Source: Candidatus Tritonobacter lacicola
GTDB lineage: Bacteria; Auribacterota; Tritonobacteria; Tritonobacterales; Tritonobacteraceae
Reading direction: 5' to 3'
Assembly (NCBI GenBank): GCA_030765135.1
Contig: JAVCDC010000110.1
Location: 1 to 36,208 of the forward strand
Length of the DNA: 36,208 bases
The position numbers and the translations under genes are program-made. Below, piece after piece: positions 7,813 through 15,060 of this stretch. The notes under the pieces were generated by a model. The model searched no databases. It was not told the origin of the DNA and was given only the letters and a program-made list of their open reading frames with translations. The stretch's first letter is position 1. Each line of letters starts with the position of its first letter.

Positions 7813-7833
7813 AGAAACCCCGAGCCTATGAGT
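7813..7833 (+). repeat. Right copy of the 21-bp direct duplication (aroE start)
   Basis: This is identical to 7583-7603 and contains the aroE start codon at 7828. Upstream of that ATG it carries a ghost of the last leuA codons, which are no longer translated as leuA. Confidence 0.85.
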
Positions 7834-8691
7834 ATTGACGGTCACACGCGAATATACGGCTTGATCGGTTTTCCGGTCTCGCATACCCGCTCCCCCGCGA
7901 TGCTGAACGCCGCCTTCGATACGCTCGGCATGAACGCCGTCTACATCCCCTTCGAGGTGCATCCCGGGAGGCTCGCGGATGCGTTGAAGGGGCTGGCCGC
8001 CCTCGGCGCGAAAGGCTTCAACGTTACGGTCCCTCACAAGAGGGCTGTAATGGATTACTGTGATTCAGTCTCGGAGGAGGCCGCGGTAATAGGGGCGGTG
8101 AATACAGTTCTTGTGGACGGCGATAAGCTCAGGGGGGAGAACACGGACGGCAGGGGTTTCGTCAGGGCCCTCGAGCTCGACATGGGCTTCGAGTTCGAGG
8201 GGAAGACAGTCTTCATCATGGGGGCGGGCGGAGCCGGGCGCGCGGTCGGCGTGATGTCGGCCATACGGGGCGCGCAGGGGGTCCGGGTGGCGGACATAGA
8301 CCGCGGGAGGGCCGTCGATCTCGCCGATACAATCAACTCGAAGCTGCGGCCGGGCATATGCCGGGTGGTGGAACCGGGGGTCGGCGAGCTCAGGACGGCG
8401 CTGGAGGACGTCCACCTCTTCGTGGACGCCACGCCGCTGGGCCTCAAGCCGGGGGACGATGCGAGCATAGATGTCGCATGGATCAACCCCGGCGCGCTGG
8501 TGTACGACCTGGTTTATAATCCCCCCGTGACCGGCCTTGTCTCCGCCGCCCGGGCGGCCGGCATGAGGGCGGAGAACGGGCTGGGGATGCTGCTTCACCA
8601 GGGCGCCATCGCGTTCGAGCTCTGGACCGGGGAAGAAGCCCCGATAGAGGTGATGAAAGGCGCCCTGGGGAAAGCATTAAGGCCGGCGTGA
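7828..8691 (+). CDS. aroE: Shikimate dehydrogenase (NADP+)
   Basis: AroE reduces 3-dehydroshikimate to shikimate. The protein has 287 residues, close to the family norm. The N-terminal substrate domain includes GFPVSHTRSPAMLNAAF at 14-30, the catalytic lysine K71 in TVPHK and the catalytic aspartate D107 in NTDG. A Rossmann domain follows with GAGGAGRA near 132-139, then DATPLGLKPGD and the C-terminal helix GMLLHQGAIAFELWTG, whose Gln contacts shikimate in relatives. The ATG at 7828 lies in the second copy of the 21-bp duplication; before the insertion it would have overlapped the leuA stop as ATGA, implying lost translational coupling. The ribosome-binding site now present (GAGGGAG about 12 nt upstream) is partly supplied by the insertion. 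Confidence 0.95.
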   Translation: MSIDGHTRIYGLIGFPVSHTRSPAMLNAAFDTLGMNAVYIPFEVHPGRLADALKGLAALGAKGFNVTVPHKRAVMDYCDSVSEEAAVIGAVNTVLVDGDKLRGENTDGRGFVRALELDMGFEFEGKTVFIMGAGGAGRAVGVMSAIRGAQGVRVADIDRGRAVDLADTINSKLRPGICRVVEPGVGELRTALEDVHLFVDATPLGLKPGDDASIDVAWINPGALVYDLVYNPPVTGLVSAARAAGMRAENGLGMLLHQGAIAFELWTGEEAPIEVMKGALGKALRPA

Positions 8692-8736
8692 TATAGGCCT
8701 GTCCCGGGTGAGCAAAGGGAGGATATCTCAATCTTA

Positions 8737-9558
8737 GTGATCGGGATCATAGCATTCGTTGCCGGCTCCATGATCGGGAGCTTCCTCAACGTCTGCATCT
8801 ACCGGCTGCCGAGGGACGAATCGATCGTCAAGCCGGCCCGCTCCTACTGCCCGAAATGCCATGCCACCATCCGGTGGTATGATAACGTGCCGGTCCTGAG
8901 CTACCTCGTCCTGAAGGGGAGGTGCCGGCGCTGCGGGTGGCGCATACCCGCCCGTTACGTCGTAGTCGAGCTGCTGGCGGCGTCCCTCACGGCTTTTACC
9001 GTCGTCCGGTTTGCTGAGGAGGGGGGATGGGCCCTCACCGTCGTATATGTCGCCCTGGTCAACACCCTAATAGCCGTGACCTTCATAGACCTGGAGCATC
9101 TCATCATACCCAACGAGATATCCATACCGGGGATGTTCCTGGGGATCGCTGTCAGCGCGCTCTTGCCCTCCCTGCAGGCCGGCGGCATATTCTGCCTCGG
9201 GGGCAGGGCGGGGTCCCTTGCTTCCTCCGTCCTCGGCGCCGTTGCGGGCGGGGGAATTATATATTTTGTGGGAGTTGCGGGTAAGCTCGTTTTAAAGAAG
9301 GAGGCTATGGGGGGGGGCGACGTCAAGCTTATGGCGATGGTCGGGGCGTTCATCGGCTGGAGGCTGGTGCTTCTGTCAATATTCCTGGGGTCGCTCTTCG
9401 GGTCCATTATCGGTGTTATGTTCCTCGCCATGAGAAAGGCGGATATGCAGACGAGGATTCCATTCGGGCCGTATCTGGCCCTGGGGTCCCTGGTATCCCT
9501 CTTTTACGGCAACGCACTGTTCGCCTGGTACACCGGCTTGCTGTGCATCGCGATGTGA
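8737..9558 (+). CDS. pilD: Prepilin peptidase / N-methyltransferase (A24 family)
   Basis: This inner-membrane aspartic protease cleaves type IV prepilins and pseudopilins and methylates the new N-terminus. It is 273 residues long with about eight hydrophobic segments. The N-terminal domain has GSFLNVCIYRLP and the zinc-type cysteines C38, C41, C63 and C66 (CPKC...CRRC), as in bifunctional PilD. The two catalytic aspartates are D118 in FIDLEHLIIPN and D195 in GGGDVKLMA. The start is unusual: GTG at 8737 is the first standard start, but the strong GGGAGG at 8717-8722 is 14 nt away; a non-standard ATC at 8731 would be better spaced. It sits between aroE and aroC with no pilus genes nearby, so it probably serves pilins or secretion systems encoded elsewhere. 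Confidence 0.94.
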   Translation: MIGIIAFVAGSMIGSFLNVCIYRLPRDESIVKPARSYCPKCHATIRWYDNVPVLSYLVLKGRCRRCGWRIPARYVVVELLAASLTAFTVVRFAEEGGWALTVVYVALVNTLIAVTFIDLEHLIIPNEISIPGMFLGIAVSALLPSLQAGGIFCLGGRAGSLASSVLGAVAGGGIIYFVGVAGKLVLKKEAMGGGDVKLMAMVGAFIGWRLVLLSIFLGSLFGSIIGVMFLAMRKADMQTRIPFGPYLALGSLVSLFYGNALFAWYTGLLCIAM

Positions 9559-9572
9559 AAAGCGGGATGAAA

Positions 9573-9709
9573 GAAACAAGAAACAAGAAACAAGATACAA
9601 GATGCAGGATGGCCAGGTTTGCTTTCTTGTGCTTTAAGGGGAAAATCATCTGGTCTGGTTATTTGAATTTTAATTTAAATATTGTTTGGTTATTGTCTCT
9701 TGTATCTTG
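9573..9709. repeat. GAAACAA heptamer array with distal inverted arm
   Basis: Three perfect GAAACAA units (9573-9593) are followed by GATACAA and GATGCAG variants. CAAGATACAAG at 9591-9601 is inverted perfectly as CTTGTATCTTG at 9699-9709. The intervening 100 bp is AT-rich and has no credible ORF. A fragment of the inverted form, TTTCTTGTTTCTCG, recurs at 28467-28480. The rest of this 261-bp aroE/pilD-to-aroC gap holds another TTACGATTAAGAG-type simple repeat at about 9768-9808. Confidence 0.55.
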
Positions 9710-9819
9710 GTCATTTGTTACGCGGTAAGCGTAATCGCGTATAGCTTAAGCAATGTGAATGGGAGTATTATTACGATTAAGAGTAGGAGCGGGAGTAAGA
9801 GTCTAACAAGGGGGATGAG

Positions 9820-10947
9820 ATGCTGAGGTACATGACGGCGGGCGAGTCTCACGGGAAGGAGCTTATCGCTATTCTCGACGGCATGGTCGCGGGAGTGGCC
9901 GTCGATGTTAAATTCATCAACGCGGATCTTCGCTTGCGGCAGGCGGGCTACGGCCGCGGCGGCAGGATGAAGATAGAGAGCGACCGGGCGGAGATCCTTT
10001 CGGGTGTTTACCGGGGCAGAACGATCGGCTCTCCCATAGCCATCCGGATCGGCAATAAGGATAAGACCTATTCCGGGATGGAGCCCGTTCACGTACCGAG
10101 GCCGGGTCACGCCGACCTGGCGGGGCTTATGAAGTACGGCCTCGATGACTGCAGATTTATCCTGGAGAGGGCCAGCGCGCGCGAGACGGCCGCCCGCGTT
10201 GCCGCAGGCGCGCTGTGCAAGCTATTTCTTAAACATGCGGGAGTTGATATCGCCAGCCATACGGTCGAAATAGGCGGCGTCGCGGTGGAGAGGGTTCCGC
10301 GCTCCGTTAAAGACATAAGGCGGCTGTGCGGGCGATCCAGCCTGAGGTGCGTGGACAGGGGCGCCGGCAGGAGGATGATCGCCGCGATAGACGGCGCACG
10401 GGAGAGGGGAGACACGGTCGGGGGCGTCTTCGAGGTCGTAGTGACGGGCGTCCCCCCGGGCCTGGGGAGCCACACGCAGTGGGACAGACGGCTGGACGGC
10501 CGCCTGGCCCGCGCCATCATGAGCATCCAGGCGGTGAAGGGCGTCGAGATCGGCCTGGGTTTCGAGTCGACCCGGCTGCCCGGCTCGAAGGTCCACGACG
10601 CGATACTTCCGGCCGGCGGGAGGTCATCGAACAACGCCGGCGGAATGGAGGGCGGCATCTCCAACGGCGAGGATATTGTCCTGAGGGGTGCCATGAAGCC
10701 CATCTCCACCCTCATCGAGCCGCTCGCGAGCGTGAACCTGAATACAGGAAAGGCGGCGGTGGCGCACGTGGAGCGCTCCGATATCTGCGCCGTCCCGGCC
10801 GCGGGCGTCGTGGCCGAGGCGGCGGTCGCCTTCGTCCTGGCGGCCTGCGTCATCGATAAGTTTGGCGGCGACCACGTCGACGAAACGCTCCGCAACCTCA
10901 AATCGTACCTCAGGGACGTCAGGAAACGGACCGGTTTCAAGGTGTAA
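9820..10947 (+). CDS. aroC: Chorismate synthase
   Basis: AroC converts 5-enolpyruvylshikimate-3-phosphate to chorismate using reduced FMN. The 375-residue length is normal. Diagnostic motifs are GESHGKELIAILDGMVAG near residue 8, RQAGYGRGGRMKIESD near 40, ERASARETAARVAAGA near 116, and the long C-terminal block GGRSSNNAGGMEGGISNGED near 267 followed by RGAMKPIST. The ATG at 9820 follows AAGGGGGATGAG, a good ribosome-binding site. Distance from pilD (261 bp) is filled by repeats, so co-transcription with aroE-pilD is plausible but not shown. The next pathway gene in the window, aroK, follows after a structured 148-bp gap. Confidence 0.96.
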   Translation: MLRYMTAGESHGKELIAILDGMVAGVAVDVKFINADLRLRQAGYGRGGRMKIESDRAEILSGVYRGRTIGSPIAIRIGNKDKTYSGMEPVHVPRPGHADLAGLMKYGLDDCRFILERASARETAARVAAGALCKLFLKHAGVDIASHTVEIGGVAVERVPRSVKDIRRLCGRSSLRCVDRGAGRRMIAAIDGARERGDTVGGVFEVVVTGVPPGLGSHTQWDRRLDGRLARAIMSIQAVKGVEIGLGFESTRLPGSKVHDAILPAGGRSSNNAGGMEGGISNGEDIVLRGAMKPISTLIEPLASVNLNTGKAAVAHVERSDICAVPAAGVVAEAAVAFVLAACVIDKFGGDHVDETLRNLKSYLRDVRKRTGFKV

Positions 10948-10960
10948 GTTTAGATATGAA

Positions 10961-11060
10961 TCGCATCCTAAAGGGTGCGGCTACCACTATAGTTTCGAAT
11001 CTGAGTTCCTGCCTTTAAATTTTGAAAAATCGGTAGCCGCCCCGAAAGATTTCGGGGCGC
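10961..11060. repeat. Nested palindromic element between aroC and aroK
   Basis: The left module is a hairpin, CGCATCC-TAAA-GGGTGCG, followed by GCGGCTACC. The right module starts with the exact inverse, GGTAGCCGC (11032-11040), and ends in a strong 8-bp hairpin, GCCCCGAA/TTCGGGGC (11039-11046 and 11051-11058). The two halves therefore form a hairpin-stem-hairpin cruciform. No T-tract follows the last hairpin, which argues against a terminator. Downstream, GCGAGC is repeated at 11074-11090 just before aroK. Confidence 0.65.
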
Positions 11061-11095
11061 ACATTAATAAATTTGCGAGCAAAGCGAGCTAATTT

Positions 11096-11647
11096 ATGAA
11101 AAAAAACATCGTACTCTTCGGCTTCATGGGGACGGGCAAGAGCAGCGTCGGCGGGATTCTCGCCGGGAAGTTCGGGATGGAGCTCTTCGAGATGGACGAC
11201 GAGATAGAGCGGCGGGAATCTTCCTCTATAAATGATATATTCGAGAAGAAGGGCGAGGCCTACTTCAGGAAGTGCGAGCGGCGCCTGGTGAAGGAGCTCT
11301 CGGACAGGGAGGGCCTTGTCATATCCACCGGCGGCGGCGTCGTCCTCGACGGGGGGAATATCAGCGACCTCGGGCGCAACGGCGTCCTCATCTGCCTCGA
11401 TGCGTCGCCCCGGTCCATCCTCGAGAGGACAGGGGAAGAGTGCTACAGGCCGCTCCTGCTCACACCTGACCCTTCGAAGAAGATAGAGGAGCTCCTGTCC
11501 TTCCGCAAGCCGTTCTACGATCTCATTCCCCACCACGTGCGGACCGACGGACTGAGCGTCGATGAGGTTGCGGGGAGGGTCCTCGGTATCCTGGAGCGGA
11601 GCGGCTGGCGGCGCGATGTCCGGGAAACCGGGGATGTCGATGGCTGA
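11096..11647 (+). CDS. aroK: Shikimate kinase
   Basis: This P-loop kinase phosphorylates shikimate at the 3-hydroxyl using ATP. It has 183 residues, slightly longer than the usual 165-175. The Walker A motif GFMGTGKSS is at 9-17. The shikimate-binding DDEIERR follows near 36, then the EAYFRKCERR segment near 58, the glycine triplet STGGGVV near 78 and the lid arginines in ERTGEECYRPLL. About 15 residues at the C-terminus (WRRDVRETGDVDG) extend beyond the conserved fold. The start has only a weak ribosome-binding site, lying against the repeat-derived GCGAGC region. With aroE and aroC it supplies part of the chorismate pathway; other aro genes are not in this window. Confidence 0.94.
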   Translation: MKKNIVLFGFMGTGKSSVGGILAGKFGMELFEMDDEIERRESSSINDIFEKKGEAYFRKCERRLVKELSDREGLVISTGGGVVLDGGNISDLGRNGVLICLDASPRSILERTGEECYRPLLLTPDPSKKIEELLSFRKPFYDLIPHHVRTDGLSVDEVAGRVLGILERSGWRRDVRETGDVDG

Positions 11648-11689
11648 CCGGAGACAGACAAAGAAGCCGCTTTTATCAAGAGTAAAGAT

Positions 11690-13399
11690 TTGACCCCCTT
11701 TTTTTCAATTTTGATGCCGGCTTACAACGAGGGGAAGCACATCTATCAGAATATCCTGGAGACCAAGAGGGTGCTCGAGGGCTTGTCCGGGGACCACGAG
11801 ATCGTGGTGGTTGACGACGGTAGCCGGGACGACACGTTATCGGAGATTAAAAGGGCCGCGCGGGAGATAGAAGGCGTAAAATATTTCAGCTACCCGGAAA
11901 ACCGGGGCAAAGGATGGGCCTTGAAGAGGGCCTTTAAGCTCTCCTCCGGCGACACGGTTTTTTTTCTCGATTCCGACCTGGATATTCACCCCCGCCAGTT
12001 TCGCGCCCTGTTTCAGGTCCGGGAGCAGACACATGCCGACGTGGTCATCGGCTCCAAGCGCCATCCCCTTTCGACTCTCAGCTATCCTCTCTCGCGCAGG
12101 ATAATAAGCAGCGCCTATTTTTTCCTGGTCAAGCTTCTCTTCGGTTTGCCCATCAGGGACACGCAGACGGGGATCAAGCTCTTCAGGCGCGAGGTGCTGG
12201 AAAATATCTTCCCCCGGATACTGGTTAAGAGGCATGCCCTCGACCTGGAGCTTCTGGTCAACGCCCACAACCTGGGTTTCAGGATAGCCGAGGCGCCGGT
12301 GGTGGTTGATTACAGGGGCAGATTCAGCCGGATCGGCCCGGCGTCCATCTGGACTATCTTTGTGGACACGCTGGCCATCTTTTACCGCATGAAAATCCTG
12401 AAGTATTACGACAGGCCGATAAATAAGTGTGCCGAGACTCCCCTCGTGTCCATCCTGATTTCTTTCAGGGAGCCCGGGCCCCTCCTGAGTGAGTGCCTGG
12501 CCAAAATAGGGGAGATGGATTACGGGAACTACGAGGTGATCCTCCTTCCCGATGAGGAGATGACGTGGGAAGGGGAGAAGGTCAGTGTCGTTCCAACCGG
12601 CCCCGTCGGCCCCCCTCGAAAAAGAGATATAGGTTCGTCACGGGCAAAAGGGGATATTCTTGCCTTTATAGATGACGACGCTTACCCCCAGGAGGACTGG
12701 CTGACGAACGGCGTCCGCCGTTTCTGCGACGACTCCATCGCCGCCGTGGGGGGCCCGGCGTCCACACCGCCGACGGATGATTTCCGGGAGCGGGCCGGAG
12801 GGAGGGTCCTCTCATGCTGGATGGTTGGAGGCGTACACATTTACCGATTCATACCGAAGATGCTCAAGGAGGTCGATGATTACCCCACGAGCAACCTCAT
12901 GGTCAGAAGATCCGCGTTTGAGGCCGTGGGGGGGTTCGAGACGCCGTTCTGGCCGGGAGAGGACACGGTCTTATGCCTGAAAATTACCAGGCAGCTGGGA
13001 AAGAAAATCGTCTATGACCCGGACGTTCAGGTATGGCATCACCGCCGCCCGCTTTTCCGGGCGCACCTGGCCCAGATCGGCCGCTACGCGACTCATAGGG
13101 GCTATTTCGTGAAGAGGTTCCCGGAGACCTCCCGCCGCTTGAATTATTTCCTCCCCTCCCTCTGGACGCTTTTTCTCATCGTAGGCTGGCTGCCTCTTTC
13201 ATTGTTTTCAGGCGGCTTAAAGCTTTATGCTGGTCTTGTTTTGCTCTATCTCCTGGCCGCTTGCATGACCGGCGCCAGAAGCCTAAATTTTAAGGCGACG
13301 CTGGTAGTGGCGGCGGGAATCGTGAGCACTCATATAGTCTACGGCCTGAACTTCATAAAGGGGCTGTTGCTGTCGAAGCTTCCCGAGGAGAAGAGGTAA
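11690..13399 (+). CDS. Two-domain family 2 glycosyltransferase with C-terminal membrane segments
   Basis: The 569-residue protein contains two GT-A domains in series. Domain 1 (about 4-235) resembles dolichol/polyprenyl-phosphate sugar synthases: FSILMPAYNEGKHI, VVVDDGSRDDT, PENRGKGWALKRAF, the DxD-type FLDSDLDIHP and DTQTGIKLFRREV. Domain 2 (about 248-475) is a second GT2: PLVSILISFREPGP, FIDDDAYPQEDWL and the acceptor-site FWPGEDTVLCLK. About three hydrophobic segments end the protein. It may make a polyprenyl-phosphate sugar donor for the GT-C enzymes downstream, which is an inference from domain 1. The start is probably TTG 11690, the only standard start before ATG 11714; the later start would shorten the first beta strand. 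It shares a frame with aroK, 42 nt after that stop. Confidence 0.85.
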   Translation: MTPFFSILMPAYNEGKHIYQNILETKRVLEGLSGDHEIVVVDDGSRDDTLSEIKRAAREIEGVKYFSYPENRGKGWALKRAFKLSSGDTVFFLDSDLDIHPRQFRALFQVREQTHADVVIGSKRHPLSTLSYPLSRRIISSAYFFLVKLLFGLPIRDTQTGIKLFRREVLENIFPRILVKRHALDLELLVNAHNLGFRIAEAPVVVDYRGRFSRIGPASIWTIFVDTLAIFYRMKILKYYDRPINKCAETPLVSILISFREPGPLLSECLAKIGEMDYGNYEVILLPDEEMTWEGEKVSVVPTGPVGPPRKRDIGSSRAKGDILAFIDDDAYPQEDWLTNGVRRFCDDSIAAVGGPASTPPTDDFRERAGGRVLSCWMVGGVHIYRFIPKMLKEVDDYPTSNLMVRRSAFEAVGGFETPFWPGEDTVLCLKITRQLGKKIVYDPDVQVWHHRRPLFRAHLAQIGRYATHRGYFVKRFPETSRRLNYFLPSLWTLFLIVGWLPLSLFSGGLKLYAGLVLLYLLAACMTGARSLNFKATLVVAAGIVSTHIVYGLNFIKGLLLSKLPEEKR

Positions 13400-13406
13400 G
13401 TATTCT

Positions 13407-13542
13407 GCCACCAAGACACTAAGTCACGAAATGAAAAATGGGGAAGAATTGAATGGATTTACGTAATTTTATAAGTCTTTAGCATCAACTAGCGCTTAAG
13501 GCATGGGATCGTATAATCTTTGTGCCTTGGTGCCTTTGTGGC
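13407..13542. repeat. Palindromic dispersed repeat, family A copy 2 (MITE-like)
   Basis: GCCACCAAGACACTAAGTCA and following bases (13407-13430) are inverted as TTTGTGCCTTGGTGCCTTTG and GGC at 13519-13542, with 19 of 24 positions matching. The arms are recognisably the same as in the ilvD-ilvB gap at 2376-2503, while the interior differs. The element accounts for almost all of the 164-bp gap and carries no ORF. Confidence 0.72.
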
Positions 13543-13563
13543 TAAATTCTCGGTTAATTTCAA

Positions 13564-15057
13564 ATGAAGATCCTTTTCTCTTATCCGCCCCTGGACACCT
13601 CGAAGGGGTATCCGACACTGGGGCAGAACCGCCAGTTCCAGTATTTCAGCGAGCCGACGTTTATCTATCCCGTTGTGCCTGCCCTCGCGGCCACGATGCT
13701 CCGCGACGCGGGCCACGAGGTCCTCTGGAACGACTGCATAGCCGAGGGGATCGGCAAAAAAGAATATCTTGAGCTCGTGAGGAAAGAAAAACCCGGCCTC
13801 ATCGTTTTCGAGACCAAGACCCCCGTGATCAAAGAGCACTGGCGGCTTATCGATGAGATTAAAGGTCTGTCCTCCGGCGACTGGCATCCGGTCATCGCCC
13901 TGGTGGGCGACCATGTCACGGCCCTCCCGGAGGAATCTTTCGAGAACTCGATGGTCGACTTCGTCCTCACGGGAGGCGACTACGATTTTCTACTGCTCAA
14001 CCTATGCGAAAATCTCGAAAGGGAGCATTCGTCATTCGTCATTCGTCATTCGTCATTGTTAGAGAGCGGCATTTGGTACCGTGAAAACGACCGGGTGAAG
14101 AATACCGGAGAATTTCGTCTGGATCATAATTTAGACGCGGCCCCTTTCATCGACCGGGATCTTACGAAATGGCGTCTATACGCTTATAAGAACGGGAATT
14201 ACAGGCGCACGCCGGGAACGTACGTTATGAGCGGGCGGGACTGCTGGTGGGGAAGGTGCACTTTCTGCAGCTGGGCGCGGCTTTACCCGCGGTTCAGGGT
14301 CCGTTCGGCGAATAATGTTCTGAACGAAATCGGTGAGATCATGGAAGCCTTTCCGGTAAAGGAGATCATGGACGACACGGGAACGTTTCCGCGCGGGGAG
14401 TGGCTGGGAAAATTTTGCCGTGGTGTTATCGAGCGGGGATATCATCATAAGATAGGTTTCGACTGCAACTTCAGGTTCGGCGCGGCTTCCCGCGAGGACT
14501 ACGACTTGATGAAGAAAGCCGGCTTCCGCTTATTGCTCTTCGGCCTGGAGAGCGCCAACCAGGCGACACTGAACAGGCTGAAAAAGGGTTTGACCGTGGA
14601 AGAGATTATAGATTCCTGCCGGATGGCCAGGGAGGCGGGATTATACCCTCACATTACAATCATGTTCGGCTACCCGTGGGAGACTTACGAGGAGGCCCGG
14701 AAGACGTTCGAACTGGGGAAATACCTTCTAAAGAAAGGATATGCTTATACCATGCAGGCCACCGTCGTCGTCCCGTACCCGGGAACACCCCTCTATGACG
14801 AGTGCCTCGAGAACGGCTGGCTGCTTACCTCCGACTGGTCCGATTTCGATATGAAAAGGCCCGTAATGAAGACCCTCTTTCCTGAGAGGGAGCTGATGAG
14901 GCTGGTGCGGGGCCTTTATTGCGTCGCTTTCGATCCCGTCTTTCTGGCCCGCAAGGTCCTGGGCATACGCGACAGGGACGACCTGAGATTTTTTCTCCGT
15001 GCCGGCAAAAAGGTCGTCGGTCATCTGAGGGATTTTTCCTGGAAGCAGACGCGCTGA
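13564..15057 (+). CDS. B12-binding-type radical SAM protein
   Basis: The 497-residue protein has an N-terminal cobalamin-binding-like Rossmann region (about 1-150: MKILFSYPPLD, the surface-glycan-type FIYPVVPALAATMLRDAGHEV, LVGDHVTALPEE). The radical SAM barrel follows from about 215. The cluster motif is GRDCWWGRCTFCSW with C227, C232 and C235, giving C-x4-C-x2-C instead of the canonical C-x3-C-x2-C. Downstream are FGLESANQATLNRLKKG and FGYPWETYEEARKT, typical of Elp3-like radical SAM proteins. The substrate is unknown; the context suggests modification of a lipid or surface glycan. Codons at 14026-14057 consist of a CATTCGT tandem repeat encoding the low-information linker HSSFVIRHSSLL between the two domains. 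No strong ribosome-binding site is seen before ATG 13564. Confidence 0.88.
   Translation: MKILFSYPPLDTSKGYPTLGQNRQFQYFSEPTFIYPVVPALAATMLRDAGHEVLWNDCIAEGIGKKEYLELVRKEKPGLIVFETKTPVIKEHWRLIDEIKGLSSGDWHPVIALVGDHVTALPEESFENSMVDFVLTGGDYDFLLLNLCENLEREHSSFVIRHSSLLESGIWYRENDRVKNTGEFRLDHNLDAAPFIDRDLTKWRLYAYKNGNYRRTPGTYVMSGRDCWWGRCTFCSWARLYPRFRVRSANNVLNEIGEIMEAFPVKEIMDDTGTFPRGEWLGKFCRGVIERGYHHKIGFDCNFRFGAASREDYDLMKKAGFRLLLFGLESANQATLNRLKKGLTVEEIIDSCRMAREAGLYPHITIMFGYPWETYEEARKTFELGKYLLKKGYAYTMQATVVVPYPGTPLYDECLENGWLLTSDWSDFDMKRPVMKTLFPERELMRLVRGLYCVAFDPVFLARKVLGIRDRDDLRFFLRAGKKVVGHLRDFSWKQTR
14026..14057 (+). repeat. Heptanucleotide tandem repeat (CATTCGT)4.6 inside a coding region
   Basis: Four perfect CATTCGT units occupy 14026-14053, followed by a partial CATT. 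The unit length is not a multiple of three, so gain or loss of one unit shifts the frame of the radical SAM gene. The reading frame is currently intact. Confidence 0.9.
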
Positions 15058-15060
15058 TCC

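Noticed and set aside
11039..11058. GC-rich hairpin after aroC as a rho-independent terminator
   Set aside because: No T-tract follows, and it belongs to a larger palindromic element with a matching left half.
11645..11692. Read-through fusion of aroK with the downstream glycosyltransferase, which shares its frame
   Set aside because: The frame is open across the gap by chance over only 14 codons; the TGA context shows no recoding signal, and both proteins are complete on their own.
14026..14057. Short tandem repeats as a CRISPR array
   Set aside because: Units are only 7 bp with no spacers and lie in frame within a coding sequence.
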